From Orobanche coerulescens (lineage: Eukaryota; Streptophyta; Magnoliopsida; Lamiales; Orobanchaceae): a DNA stretch of 64,000 nucleotides. Positions 12,730 through 24,815 of the stretch are shown piece after piece. The stretch is from positions 161,921,787-161,985,786 of the forward strand of contig CM065805.1 of assembly GCA_033398695.1 (NCBI GenBank), in the 5' to 3' direction. Within the stretch, counting starts at the first letter, position 1, and every line of letters starts with the position of its first letter. The notes under the pieces are model-generated. The model did no database searches, had not been told where the DNA came from, and worked only from the letters and a program-made list of their open reading frames with translations. Both the position numbers and the translations under genes were made by a program.

Positions 12730-15700
12730 TCAATGCCATAAACTATGGTATCTAATACCCATACTCTCCAGATGTCTCTCTAAGACCTTCTGAGATAGTG
12801 GCTTGGTAAGTGGATCAGCAACGTTATTTGTTGTGTCTACTCTGCAGGTAACATTCCCATCCCGAACCATTTCTCTAACAAAATGATATTTTCTCGCAAT
12901 GTGTTTGGTGTTGTGGTGAGCCCTAGGCTCCTTAGCTCTGCAATGACTCGTCGTTGTCACAAAACAGTTGTCACGGGCTTCTCTGCGTTAGGAACCACTT
13001 GAAGTTCCTCGGTGAACTTCTTTATCCAAAAGCTTCTTTAGCACCTGTGGTCGCTGATATTCGGCTTGACATGTGGAGATAGCAATCGAACTTTGCTTGG
13101 CACTTCTCCAAGAAATCGCCCACCATTCGCAGTAAAGATATACCCGATGTGGACATCTCGAGCATCTATGTCCCCCGAAAAATCTGAGTCCGTATAACCC
13201 ATCACTCTTAGTTCTCCATCGCCGTATGTAAGAACCAAGTCTTTAGTCCTCCTTAGGTACTTAAGAATGTTCTTTACAAAGCCCAATGTTCCCGCCTGGA
13301 TTTGATCAAACCGACTTACTACGCTCACAAAGATAAGCAATGTCCGGTCTAGTGCAAATCATTGCATACATAAGGCTACCTCACTGAAGCATAAGGTACC
13401 TTGCTCATTTCCTTTCTATCTTCCTCACTTTGAGGACACATCTCTAAGGAAAGTTTTGCACCATGTTGCATAGGTAGAAACCCTCTTTAGAATCTTCCAT
13501 CCTAAATCGCTCAGATCTTTTCTATGTAGAGGGCTTGGGAAAGACCTAACATTCTTTTCGCTCTATCCCAGAGAGACGAATACCCAAAATATAGGTAGCT
13601 TCTCCCAAGTCTTTCATTGAGAACTCTTTAGAAAGCCAAGCTTTCACGTAATCGAGCATTCCTACGTGCTTTCCTATAAGTAGAATGTCATCTACATATA
13701 GTATTAAGAACGCAATTTTTCTCCCACTAACCTTCTTGTAAATACAGGGCTCTTCTTCGCTTTTGGACAAAATCAAACTCTTTGACTGTCTCGTTAAAAC
13801 GAAGATTCCAACTCCTTGAAGCTTGCTTCACCATAAATGGCACGCTGAAGTTTGCATACTTTATGAATATTGGTTTGAGATATGAATCCTTAGTCGTTCC
13901 ATATAAATCTCCTCCTCGAGGAATCCATTTAGGAATGCCGTTTTCACATCCATTTGCCATATTTCATAATCTAAGTGGGTCTGCTATAGCAAGCATCATG
14001 CGAATAGACTTAATCATAGCTACAAAGTAGAAGGTCTCGAAGTAATCGATTCCTTCTCTTTGGGAATAACCCTTTGCCACAAGCCTGGCCTTATAGGTAT
14101 CAACCTTGCCATCTCCATCAGTATTTCTCTTATAGATCCATTTGTTTCCAATAGGCACTATGCCTTTAGGACGATCTACTAAAGTCCAGACCTGATTAGC
14201 ATGCATTGAGTCTATCTCAGCTTCCATAGCTTCTTGCCACTTGGTGGAGTCAACGTCTACCATCGCTTGGTCGTATGTAGAAGGATCTTTCTCTTGATTA
14301 CTTTCTGTCATCTCATGGACACCCAGTTCCTCTTGATGCAGATAGCCATACCTCTCAGGTAATTGAGAAATTCTACTAGACTTGCGAGGTTGTATTTGTA
14401 TTTCAGAAGGTTCGGTTCTTGTATCTTGCATAGGTGTCTCATTTGGTGTTTCTTTTATTTCTTCCAAAGAAATATTTCTACCTGCCCCTCCTTCCTGAAT
14501 AAACTGATCTTCCAGGAAGTGTGCTTGTATAGCAACGATGATCCTATGATCTTCGTGCATGTAGAATAGATATCCCATGGAATCCCCTGGATATCCTATG
14601 AAACGACCTTTCACAGACCTAGTTTCCAATTTCTCTACTTTAGTCTTCTTGACATAAGCAGGGCATCCCCAAATCCTAATGTGATTAAGACTTGGTTTCC
14701 TACCTCTCCACATCTCATGGGGAGTCTTAGGAATGGATTTGGAAGGACATCTGTTCAAGATATGCACAAGAAGAAGGAGCGCGTAACCCAGATAAATCGG
14801 TAGATCAAGATAGTTAAGCATGGAGCGAACCATGTCCAACAAGGTTCGGTTCCTTCTTTCCGATACACCATTTAATTGTGGAGTAGCCGGAGGAGTGAAT
14901 TGTGACACTATTCCTAGTTCTTTTAAGAACTCATCAAATTCGGTACTCATGTACTCACCACCCCTGGTCGACCAAGAGTCTTAACACTACACTGCTTGAT
15001 TTTCAACTAGGGCTTTAAATTCCTTGAATTTATCAAAAGCTTAGACTTATGTTTCATTAAGTACACGAATCCATACCGTATGGTCATCGGTGAATGTAAT
15101 GAAATATCGAAAGCCGCCTCGTGCCACTTCAAAAGGGCCACGACGCGTCGGTATGGATTAATCCAAGTTTTTCAGACTCTTTCAAAAGTCCTCGCGAAGG
15201 GTAACTTAGTCATTTTGCCTTGAAGGCAAGATTCACAAGTTGGATAGGAATCGATCCCAATGGACCCGTAAGCCCATCTTTCTCCATTTTATGAACCTTG
15301 GTCCGACCGATATGACCAAGTCTAAGATGCCACTTAAGTGCTTGGTTCGTTTCATCCCTACCACGCTTCCTAGTTATAGTGTTCACGTTGTCTTATTCTT
15401 TAAATTTAAATGGTATAAACCATTTAATAATGTAGCAAGATCAACCAATTTATTTCGAAATAAATACGACAGACCCATCTCCAATAAAGAAGTGAAATCC
15501 CTTTCGGTCCATGACCGGAATTGATACAATATTCTTGTGCCCCTTGGGCAAAACAAGTACATCATCTAAAGTGAGAATAAAACCAGATTCTAAATCCAAC
15601 ATAAGGGATCCGATATCGAAGCCTCGACACTATGCCCACTTCCGACGGTGACCATCACCTCCCCGAATCCAGCTTCCTACTGCTCCAGATCCCGATTCAT

Positions 15701-15790
15701 TGTACAAATGTGAGAACTCGCACCGGAATCAAGTATCCAAGAAGTAGAATATACGCCATGAACAATTTGTTTCTAAAACCAATAGTTCCG
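12730..15790 (-). pseudogene. Copia pol (protease, integrase, RT, RNase H), broken
   Basis: Minus-strand polyprotein remains. Protease: an aspartic-protease DSGA core at about 15719-15730 within WILDSGASSHIC. Integrase: the zinc-binding tail TCESCLQGKMTK near 15205-15240, then the catalytic core, longest open piece 13964-14950 (328 codons), which also runs into RT. RT: YVDDILLIG at about 13674-13700. RNase H: GYTDSDFSGD around 13190, and the terminal ADPLTKPL motif near 12800. The protein would cut its own polyprotein, copy RNA to DNA and integrate the product. At least five frame changes or stops separate these pieces, several at CTG/CAG sites, so some may be consensus errors. Confidence 0.9.
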
Positions 15791-15799
15791 CACTCAAGG

Positions 15800-16603
15800 C
15801 GCATTACGGTCAAGCTTTGGACAATACCTCTTCCAGTGGCCTAGCTCACCGCAGCTTGAGGCATACATCCGTTTTCTTGGCCCCTTTGCTCTTTTGAACC
15901 ATTGGGGCCTTGCCCCTTCCCTTGTCGATCTTGGCTATCGGACCTAATCGCTTCTTGTTCTTTTTCTTCTTATTTTGGACTTCCAAGTCTTAGAAGAAAT
16001 CACAAGTGCGACTTCCTTTCCCTTTGTCTTCATCCGAGACTGGCGTCGTCGGTTGTTCATTAGCCCACTAAGTTACATGAAATCTCATTGCGGTTGAAGT
16101 TCATGACAAATTGGGAAAAGGAGTCGAAGTGACTGCAGGATAAGGTCGGTTTGGAGAGATGCATGCATCCGAAAATCAAGAGCTTCCAATCTCTCAATCA
16201 TCGAGATCATCTTGAGGACATGGTCCCCAACCTTCTCTCCTTCCTTCATCCCGCGCCGAATAATTTCTTTGATATCTCATATCTAGCAGCTCGGCTATGC
16301 TCTCCATAGAGCTCAAAGTGCGCTAAGATGGCTCGTGAAGACGTCATCTTTTCATGGGCACGTTGAAGCTCATTGGTCATTGAGCCTAACATGTACCTCG
16401 CACTCTTATGTCGTCTTTTACCCATTTCTCATGGGCATCGACATCTTCCGATTGGCTCGGGTTCTTGCAGGAGCCGGGATGTCCGCCCAAGACGTATCCC
16501 AAAGATTTCCATAGCTAGGACAATCCTCAAGTTCCGGCCACCACATAGTTCGGACCAGTCAGACGTTCTTTTCAAGTAGTATAGCGAGTGGGTTCATTGT
16601 CAT
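15800..16603 (-). pseudogene. Copia gag, broken
   Basis: The start lies at 16597 or 16603 (ATG ACA ATG AAC). The opening residues MNPLAILLEKN and then LTGPNY are typical of plant copia gag. Near 15820-15860 a zinc-knuckle remnant, CGELGHWKRYC, is visible, although the first cysteine of the CCHC set is lost. Gag would form the virus-like particle and bind element RNA. Stops and frameshifts cut the frame several times, so no particle protein would be made from this copy. Confidence 0.8.
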
Positions 16604-18293
16604 ATTGAGAGTTTTGTTAACTGCAGAGAATAATTTGAGATTCGTTAGTGATTGTTTAATTATGATCCGAGTAAAGAATTTAAGGACTTTCTTTATTCAT
16701 AACTCGGCTCCCACTATTTTATCGGCATTTACACACTCCCATGTTAAATCCTAAGTCTTGGGTGACTTCATAGTGGTGATCGATTTCTTTACAAAGTTTA
16801 ATAGAGGGCAACCCATATGGTTTATATTCTATTATTCTTTATAAAGTGGTGTCTAATACCAACCCATCTAATGGATGATTCGATCTTCTTTTAACACTAG
16901 TTCACTTGACCTCAACCCATTCGTTTTCTTTGGCTCGCTGAACTATCTAAGTTTAAACCGTCAACTCCTATTAGTCGACAATTGAATCTTACCCGCAACC
17001 CATACGGTTTATAGGGGTTTGATTTGTCACAACCAAAGGCATCTAATGCACTCTAGGAATTTATCAACTTTCCCCAAAAATATTACCCCGACATACTCTA
17101 AGAATAATATTCCGGTTTAAATTTCAATTTTCCATGAGTTTGACGGAGGGTAGGAAACCTCGTAACCTTTATAACTTAGTGTTTGTAAGTGGGAGTATTA
17201 ACGCGATTATATGTTACACTTTGCACATTAATCCGTTTATAAGCGCGGTTTGTGGTTTGTCAATCATTCAAAACGAAAAACAATAAATAGCAACCTAGTT
17301 ACTACCAACATATAACTCATGGACTTTTTCCTAAGTATTGGGCCAAGCCAAATAACGAAAAGAAAAATTCAGTATTGATTCTTCGTCTTCCAGTCGGTCG
17401 TCTTCGGTCTTCGTCATAGCCATATGAATAATTACATCATTGAACAATACGTCCTTTTATACATATTTTCTAGTAAAAATAAATAGGCTCAAAATGGCCT
17501 TTACAACCATATCGAATCGAATAAATCAACAACTAAGTCCACGAGCTATATCACCATCACATAAGGCATTCCATACAACATGTAACGGTAAATGAAATTA
17601 AATAATCAATTAATATATTAATCCAATTAATATAAAAATTAATTTATTTAATTTCTACAATATTAATCAAATTAATATTTATAATCGTCATTTTAATCCG
17701 CTCAAAGTAATCCGCCAAAACAATATTATCTTCTATTAATTTCCCTTAAATAAAATATTCCAAATATTTTATTAAATCTAATTAAATCCAATTTAAATTT
17801 CGGAAATTATTACATCGAAATATAAACACAAAAATGGAGTCCCTAAAATTCGGTATCAGCCCACCACCACGGCCCGATTCAAAATCGGGCCGAAAACCCA
17901 AACCGCCTGACCGAGTCACTCTCGCCATCGCCGGCAGTGGCCGAGCAAATACGATAGCTAGCGAGTCACTCTCGGCCGGCCAGCAAGATCCCAGAAGTCC
18001 GGCACCATGCGTCTTCGTGCGGTATTCGTGTTTAACCCCCGTTTTTCTCATTTTTTCGACTCGCTTACAAAACGAAAAAGTTTCTTAACTTCATGAAGAA
18101 CTTATAAATCAACAAAAAATCAAATTTTTCAGATTTATAATTCACATAAAATAGTCGAAACTTGACTTACTACGAACGATTAAATTTCTTCGATTATATC
18201 TATTATGATTCTAAATCATAAACATCATCAAATAACATTCCAAATGCAAAGATGATCGTATATACGATATATTTGACCTCTCTCCGATACCAC
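16604..18293 (-). other. Copia leader between primer site and gag
   Basis: About 1.7 kb of mostly AT-rich leader separates the primer-binding site (beside 18293) from gag. A GC-richer island lies at 17860-18010, with GCCCGATT-CAAA-ATCGGGC forming an 8-bp stem near 17873-17892. The open frames over the island on both strands have no recognisable similarity, and I do not call them genes. Confidence 0.65.
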
Positions 18294-20114
18294 TGTTGGG
18301 ATTCCTCAGAAAATAAACGCAACGGAAGAATAAACGGAATCCCTAAGAGGATCGATCAAGTAACGTATATACGAAAAGAAAAATACGAAGATCAAGGAAT
18401 CAAAGTCCCATACCTATGATGTCTCTGAAAAACCTTCGTATGATGATGATGATGATGAAGAGCCCTTCGTTCTAAGCACCTAAAGCAAGATGCCTCTACT
18501 TCACACGCTGAACTTGATGGAAAAATCGACAAGCTTCCTTTCTTCAAGAATGCGGCTAGGGAAGCTTGTAGGAATTTTCTCTCTCAATGTATTCTTCTTA
18601 TATCTTGTCTCTAAGATCAAGATGAAGTTTTCTACCTTATTCTCTCTCTCAAATTCGTGATTATGAGTTAAAATTAGAAGAAGTAGTCATAACTCCTTTT
18701 AAAGACTTTTATTTATAAAAATGAAAGTCTTCCTTTAACACATGATTGAGGGTATCAAATACCTCACATATGTCACCTAGTGACATAAAATAAGTTTATA
18801 AGAGACAAGAGATGGAGGGGGTTGGCCTTAAGGGAAATTTCCAAGAAGACGGGTCGAATTTACTCGGCTCGTAATCGATGTTCACAAAACGAATCCTCGT
18901 GTACCGGATGTTCACAAACGAATCCGCTTTATTTCCAATGTGTTTGGACTAATTAATTAATCCAATTAATTAATTATATCAAACACAAATATATATTTCT
19001 CTAAGAAATATAATTTATGAATTAAAGTAATCACCAAGAACTACTTACAATTCATTAGACCGCTATTTGATTTATCCGATAAATCAAAATTAGATATCTA
19101 ATATCTAACATTATAAGAGAGATTATTAATTCACATTTATCCATCAATGATCCTATTGCGCGACTCGTAGGTTCGTCTCACCGGCATTGGGAGGAACCAA
19201 TGAGTGCGGGCAACACTTAGCCAAATTAGCGGGCCGCATCAGAAACCCCCGATCGAGAACGAATGAACGAATCATTCCGTAACCATTATGTCGTGAATAC
19301 TATATACGTATAGACCCTTCATCGATGTCCCGGTCAAGTCTTCGGTCACGGTAAAGTCAAACCCTCACTGTTGACTAAACTCTATACATGTGTTAATGCA
19401 AATCAAGACCGACGATTAATAGTGTATCTAATACGACTATATCGTAATGCTTTGGCCAAAGACTTATGATCTTATTTGCCATTAACCGTATAGACATTCG
19501 CCCGCTCACTAACAGAGATAGAATCCTTTCTTGGCGTACAAGAAAGATCGCTACTCGCCCGTATAGTCCGCACTTCGAGGTCGACTCAAGAATTAAGCAA
19601 ATGAGTCTAACTACTCTAATGACAAACTAAACGTCACGTACACATCTTCTACCGAACCTCAAGTCAAAGGTCCACGTATACTATCACAACCTTTCGATTC
19701 ATCATCGACTCTTCGAGAGTGAATACCGTGATCAATCGAGTATGAGTCGTGTTCGAGTATACTGTCCCACCAATATACTTATAACTATGCTATCAAGACG
19801 TGCACACGCCCTAGCATCGCTATACAAGTCTTATTAAAAAAAAACTTAATGTCCTGTTAAGTTTTATCGACTTGCGAACTAGTTAAGCATTCGAGCTCTA
19901 AACACTTCTAGTGCTTATCTCCTTATCTCTATAAGGAGTAGAATGTTCACTCTCAAATGCAAGGACTACTATTCTATATACCAAATCACAATGCCAGTGA
20001 TATACAATAATATAGAAATAATAATTGCCTTATTAAATATAATATTCATAATTACAATACAATTGCTCTCACTCTCTCATCCTCTGAGTGGCATTCGAGG
20101 GCATATTCCTAACA
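18294..20114 (-). repeat. Copia 5' LTR (1821 bp)
   Basis: Matches 10885-12714. The primer-binding site TGGTATCGGAG reads on the minus strand from 18291 downward, right after the LTR and two spacer bases, which fixes the orientation. Confidence 0.95.
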
Positions 20115-20508
20115 GTACGTTATGTACACTATATAACGTACGTAAGCTAACACATTTTACGTACGTAAGCTCCAAGACTTAACGTACGTAATGGCTTTTA
20201 TACTTAGCCAAAAATCCAACTGTTCCTGTCCGACGTCTCGACGTGCAAAATACAAACATACGGCATACTGAATACACATACTGAATCCAAAAAAATATTC
20301 TCATACGGTATACCTGATATCCAAATCAGTTCAACCTGATACAACATATCCTGAATATATCTGTCAATCAAAAACGATAATCACACCAGTATAACTGTCT
20401 CGTTTCTCAATTTATTTTATCCATACTGTATAGATACCAAACTATACAGTATATCTCAGATAAAATAACGCGAAAAATTTATACTGAAAATTCGGGTATT
20501 ACAAAATA

Positions 20509-21040
20509 CGCCTCCCTTTTACCTCAGATCTCCTCCTTCCTTCCCCCTTTGCTCCATTTGCGCAAAACAAAAGAATTATGCAGCCTTCTACCAAAAAAAA
20601 AAAAGAATTATGCAGCCGATCCTCACAAACTCAAATACACAAATCAATTCTCATTGTACTCGTATCAAGAATTTCTTTTGAATCTGTTGACATTCAACAC
20701 GACTTCAAGATTTTGTGAAGAGGGTCTCGGGCAAGGTTGATTTAGTTGTTATTTTCGTTTTGTTTCAAGATTTATGATGAGTGTTGCTAGATCTATAAAG
20801 ATCTTTAATCTTGATATGTAAGAACACATTGAGATCGCTGTTGGTTTTAATTATTTGATTTTTTGAGGTAAAGTGGGATTTAGACAACTATTTTGACACC
20901 ACCTTTCGTCCCTTCACCTTCAATATCTCAAGACCTTTGAAGTTGGAACTGTTTTTTGAAGATGAGATAGCAGCTTGGTGTGTGCAGTGCTCAAGAAGAA
21001 AATTGACTGTATGTCTACAGTTCAGTTTGAGGGAGGATTT
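20509..21040 (+). other. Leader-like region upstream of E3 mosaic
   Basis: Starts with pyrimidine-rich CTCC/TTCC sequence resembling a plant 5' UTR and then turns AT-rich. A short direct duplication of AAGAATTATGCAGCC lies near 20570 and 20602, separated by an A-run. No coding exon is recognisable. It may be the 5' part of the RING E3 locus cut off by element A. Confidence 0.35.
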
Positions 21041-21360
21041 GTTGGAATTGATAATCTTGAATATTAGTTATTATCTAGCTGAAATAAATCCAGATTTGTA
21101 GGATGCATTGTCTCATTCAGTTTAGTTTTGCTTAGAGATAGTGGATAATTATATTTCTGTTCTGTATTGACTTAAGTCATGAATAAAAATAAGCTTGATA
21201 GCTACCTTATTTCTGTGTTTTGTTCGTAAAAGTTCTAATGTTACTAACAGATGTAACAATGTGCATACATTGATGTGAATGAAACTGGAAGCAAGAAGTA
21301 GTAGTTGTACGCAACGTACTTGATCTTTCTCCTGATTAAAAAAAGTGTGTGCAACTTTTT
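21030..21360 (+). repeat. Possible truncated copia LTR
   Basis: GTTTGAGGGAGGAT near 21025 resembles a copia polypurine tract and is followed at once by TGTTGGAATTGATAATC, a typical copia LTR opening. No matching second LTR, target duplication or pol sequence is seen nearby, and the far end is undefined. Confidence 0.35.
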
Positions 21361-21574
21361 TTAAAGTAACCAAACAATAAGCGTAAATAACTCAATTTCC
21401 TCTTATGTCCCACATGTCCTGCTATAAAGTCCAGAAATCGGGGTGTTATGAGGTACGTATGCATCCTGCAAAGCAGCCTGCAATAATGAGTGTGTGAGAA
21501 ATATGTTAATTAGTTAGAATGGACATATTGTTTAGTTAAATTTCCATATCTGATAATGATCTATGATATGCCAG

Positions 21575-21670
21575 GATTACATGCTATTTGATCCATTTAT
21601 AAACGGGTTTGCTGACCTATATGACCGACACCGAGAAAAGAGGCTGGATGTTGATAACATGTCTTATGAG
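21575..21670 (+). pseudogene. RING E3 ligase exon A, copy 1
   Basis: Encodes 32 residues, DYMLFDPF...RLDVDNMSYE, preceded by a CAG acceptor. It matches the conserved stretch just before the RING finger in plant MBR/HIP1-like E3 ligases (DRHR-x-MR-x-D-x-DNMSYE). In this copy the DM of that motif reads EK and the donor GT has become AT. No exon B follows: the sequence jumps into the intron that precedes the peptidase-like exon, so this copy is truncated. Confidence 0.7.
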
Positions 21671-22019
21671 ATAAATGTCAAGTCTCACTTTTTATGTTGT
21701 ATGGTTTCTTAGTTTATGGTTTGTCTTGTCAATGAATTTTAATTAAGCGTAGCACATGTGCTTAAGATAATTAATTGGCTTTATGGGGAAACTATATAAA
21801 ATGAATGTATTTGTTTCTTATGTATCAATTAATCTGACCATTCTACATACGTCGGTAAAATCCATTGGATGATTGCACTTGTGATCTTGCTGCATAACAT
21901 GTACTTGCATCATAGGTTGCGAAAGTTTTCTTTAATGAGCATTATATTGCATTTCTAATCTCTTTTGATATCATCGCGATTGTAAAGTGTAATATTTTTG
22001 TTACTTAGATAAGACAGAA

Positions 22020-22240
22020 AAATCCCAAAACCTTGGCTTTGAAACAAAGGATTTCTTTTACAGGATATTTTGTTCCTGATACTGAAATTGCAGCAGTAGT
22101 TGGATTAGTAACAGGCTGGTGTTTTGGGCGTTGCTTACCTGTTGGTGGGAAATGGTTGGCAAAGCCAACAGTCCATGTTATGCTGCATGGAAGTGTTCTT
22201 GCGTCGGCTTTATCATCACAGTTCTTTCCATTTTTATGAT
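22020..22240 (+). pseudogene. ER metallopeptidase-like exon, copy 1
   Basis: Frame with VVGLVTGWCFGRCLP, GGKWLAKP, VLASALSSQFFP. This resembles the membrane segment of plant M28-family endoplasmic reticulum metallopeptidase 1 proteins (GWC-x-G-x-x-x-P-V, LHLSVLALALSSQFFP). The full enzyme would be a multi-pass ER peptidase; only one hydrophobic piece is present, without the catalytic domain. The frame stops after QFFPFL. Family assignment rests on these motifs and needs a protein search. Confidence 0.55.
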
Positions 22241-22334
22241 CAATCCTGTTCCTTTTTAACTTTATAAGCATCTATGAATTTTTCTCCTGCTGGCTTGTGT
22301 TGGTCCTGTTATTATCAGTTTCATCAGTTTTATA

Positions 22335-22735
22335 TATGTTTAAATTTAATATAAAATTTGCGACAGAATGTAATTTACTTTATCTAGTAATTTATTTTAT
22401 ATCTAATTGTGATTTTATTAGAGCAAATAAAATATAATTGACAAAATTAAATTATTGACCTAACCAACTTTAGTTACTTAAATGTAATAAATATTTTGAA
22501 AACAAAATAAATAAATAAATTTTATGAGTCAACACTATGATATTTTAGTAATTTAATGTATACTTTTGTTTGCTTTTTTAGTAATTCCTAGCATTATGAT
22601 ATTATTGCGAGATTTTTAGATTTTTTTATTTTAATCGAGGCTTACGCCTCAATGCGCCTCGAGGCTTACGCCTCGCCTCGTCCGACCAAAACGCCCTCAA
22701 AACGCCTCGCGTCTTTTAAAACATTGTGTATAGGT
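22335..22735. mobile_element. Insertion with GAGGCTTACGCCTC palindromes
   Basis: About 400 bp present only in mosaic copy 1: flanking text aligns with 24915-24950 in the next unit, where it is absent. The right part carries GAGGCTTACGCCTC twice (near 22639 and 22662) and related CGCCTCG strings; the left part is AT-rich. No terminal repeats or coding sequence were found, so the class is unknown. Confidence 0.5.
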
Positions 22736-23052
22736 GATAAGTCAGTTATTAATTCAATATTCGTATATTATGTATGAGAAGCATACTTGAGTCTTGATAT
22801 AAATCTTTTCTTTTTGTTTTGTTTTTATGCGTTTGCAAATTTTTTTTAAAGTAGCCAAACAATAAGTGTAAATAACTCAATTTCCTCTTATGTCCCACAC
22901 GTCCTGTTATAAAGTCCAGAAATCGGGATGCTGTGAATGCATCCTGCAAAGCAGCCTGCAATAATGAGTGTGTGAGAAATATGTGAATTATTTAGAATGG
23001 ACATATTGTTTAGTTAAATTTCCGTATTTGTTAATGATCTGTGATATGCCAG

Positions 23053-23661
23053 GATTACATGCTATTTGATCCATTTATAAATGGGTTTGCTGACCTACAT
23101 GACCGACACCGAGATATGAGGCTGGATGTTGATAACATGTGTTATGAGGTAAATGCGAAGGCTCACTTTTTATCTGGTTTCTCTTTTGAGGTGTTTATCT
23201 GTTTTTATATATTTTGTAAACTGTCTCTTATCGAAGGCTAGCCTTTGGAAGAACGCATAGGAGACGTCAACACCGGCCTAGGTGAGAACGTCATCGTGAA
23301 GTCAATGAAACAAATAAATCACATGTTTTTCATGGGTACATCGACTCAAATTATGGAAACATGCTGCATATGTCGGGTGAGATTCATGTCCAGCTATCAT
23401 GTTTAAGATAGTAAACCTTCGCCTCTATGTAGCAAATAAAATAAATCAGATAACAGGAAGAACCGGCATGTATTAATCAGGGCTTACTTTATTCCGGTAA
23501 CTTTATGGTTTTGGTTATGCTATAACGATGTGTTGTATTACAGGAAGATTATCAAAATGGAGATGATATCGGGACTTTGGATTGTGGACATGACTTCCAC
23601 ACATGATGCATTAAACAGTTGGTTACACATAATTCTATGCCTTTTGTTGCCATGTTATGAA
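23053..23661 (+). pseudogene. RING E3 ligase exons A-B-C, copy 2 (best preserved)
   Basis: Exon A 23053-23148 with CAG acceptor and GT donor. Exon B is about 23236-23376, with EERIGDVNTGLGENV through METCCICR and donor GTGAG. Exon C 23544-23661 encodes EDYQNGDDIGTLDCGHDFHT. The RING pairs CCIC and CGHDFH are visible. A TGA replaces the cysteine codon after HT, and the last CxxC pair is lost, so the zinc-binding RING cannot form. The full protein would transfer ubiquitin from an E2 to its targets. Exon B is open here but carries a stop in copies 3 and 4. Confidence 0.75.
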
Positions 23662-24552
23662 GTAATAATGAATGTTATAGACACATTTGACTTGAATGCA
23701 ATTTGCTGTCGTTTGTCATTGTTTGTCTTGAATATGTAAAACTTCAGGCTGCCGGCTCATTATTTAGTTTAACGAAACTTTCATATAGGCCCATTCTATA
23801 CGTGCTTTTGTATCCAACATTTGAATGATAAATTTCTATATTGATGTTTTCGGTGTAAGACATTTTTGAGAAAAAAAAATGAAGAAATCAGTAATAATTT
23901 TAAAGTTTATCAAAGTCTTGATCGAGTTTAGGTAGTCCCATCAGGCGGCTCAAGCTTCAGTTTTGTCATCGCTTGTCGATTTCGTGTTTAGCTTCTCATT
24001 TAGTAGGGCAGCCTGATTATTCTTGTATTTAGTTGTGCAGTTCGAATTTGTTAACAGTTCCTTAAAATAAATAGGTGGTTTTATATCTTTCAACAATTTG
24101 CATCTCACTTTTACCTTCTTATCGCGTCAGGTTATTTTGGAGAAGTGTTGACTAAAGAAATAATGGTTTGCTGGCTGGAAACCACTATGGAAGACAACAT
24201 CTGAAGATCGCTTCAGCAGGTTTGGCCTCTTATGTCATGGCCTAACGTTCTTTTTGATTGCTTAGAAAATTTGTATGGTTTCTTAGTTTATGGTTTGTCT
24301 TGTTAATGAATTTTAATTAAGCCTAGCTCACGTGCTTAAGATAATTAATTGGCTTTATGGGGAAACTATATAAAATGAATGTATTTGTTTCTTATGTATC
24401 AATTAATCTGACCATTCTACATACGTCGGTAAAATCCATTGGATGATTCATAAGTTGCGAAAGTTTTCTTTACTGAGCATTATATTGCATTTCTAATCTT
24501 TTTTGATATCATCGCGATTGTAAAGTGTAATATTTTTGTTACTTAGATAAGA

Positions 24553-24815
24553 CAGAAAAAATCCCAAAACCTTGGCTTTGAAACAAAGGATTTCTTTTAC
24601 AGTATATTTTGTTCCTGATACTGGTAGTTGGATTAGTAACAGGCTGGTGTTTTGGGGTTGCTTACCTGTTGTTGGGAAATGGTTGGCAAAGCAACAACCC
24701 ATGTTATGCTGCATGGAAGTGTTCTTGCGTCGGCTTTGTCATCACAGTTCTTTCCATACCTAAAAGGATTGTTTTTCAGCATATAATTCAGACAATAGGT
24801 ACAAAGAGATCAATC
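24553..24815 (+). pseudogene. ER metallopeptidase-like exon, copy 3
   Basis: Same motif set as the copy at 22020 (VVGLVTGWCFG) with a frameshift midway. It goes on into PKRIVFQHIIQT, which resembles the PKRVV-x-QHT segment following the membrane part of plant ER metallopeptidase 1. Having two consecutive family motifs strengthens the assignment. No catalytic residues. Confidence 0.55.

Larger units (their letters stand above)
10885..20114 (-). mobile_element. Ty1/copia element nested in gypsy A
   Basis: Minus-strand copia element of 9230 bp with target duplication GTACG. LTRs are 10885-12714 and 18294-20114, opening TGTTAGGAAT and closing ATCCCAACA on the minus strand. A primer site (TGGTATCGGAG) follows the 5' LTR, and a polypurine tract (AAGTGGGAGAT) adjoins the 3' LTR. 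Domain order on the minus strand is leader, gag, protease, integrase, RT, RNase H, the copia order. Many frame breaks make it non-coding now. The element-wide order is clear; the lineage within copia I cannot assign safely. Confidence 0.95.
2118..20503 (-). mobile_element. Gypsy element A: giant LTRs, 391-bp interior
   Basis: Complete Ty3/gypsy-type LTR element on the minus strand. It is flanked by AAATA at 2113-2117 and 20504-20508. On the minus strand each LTR opens TGTAATACCCG and ends GGGTGTTACA. A primer-binding site (TGGTATCGGAGCTTGGG, complement of 6853-6866 and beyond) follows the 5' LTR, and a polypurine tract (TTTAAGGGGGGTAGTA) precedes the 3' LTR. The interior between the LTRs is only 6479-6869, with no gag or pol, so movement would depend on proteins from another element. 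The LTRs of about 4.36 kb are far longer than the interior. A copia element sits inside the 5' LTR. High similarity of the two LTRs suggests recent insertion. Confidence 0.93.
6870..20503 (-). repeat. Gypsy A 5' LTR, split by copia insertion
   Basis: LTR sequence occupies 6870-10884 and 20120-20503. The copia element lies between, flanked by the five-base duplication GTACG (10880-10884 and 20115-20119). Together the two parts are about 4.4 kb and match 2118-6478. Confidence 0.92.

Noticed and set aside
17782..18088. Open frames on both strands over the GC island of the copia leader
   Set aside because: Mirror frames of one GC-rich patch, without similarity to known proteins and upstream of gag.
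21149..21373. Minus-strand open frame near the possible copia LTR
   Set aside because: No similarity or start context; lies in AT-rich repeat sequence.
23053..23661. Functional RING E3 ligase gene
   Set aside because: Exon C has an in-frame TGA and lacks the last zinc-binding pair; no continuous upstream coding sequence is present.
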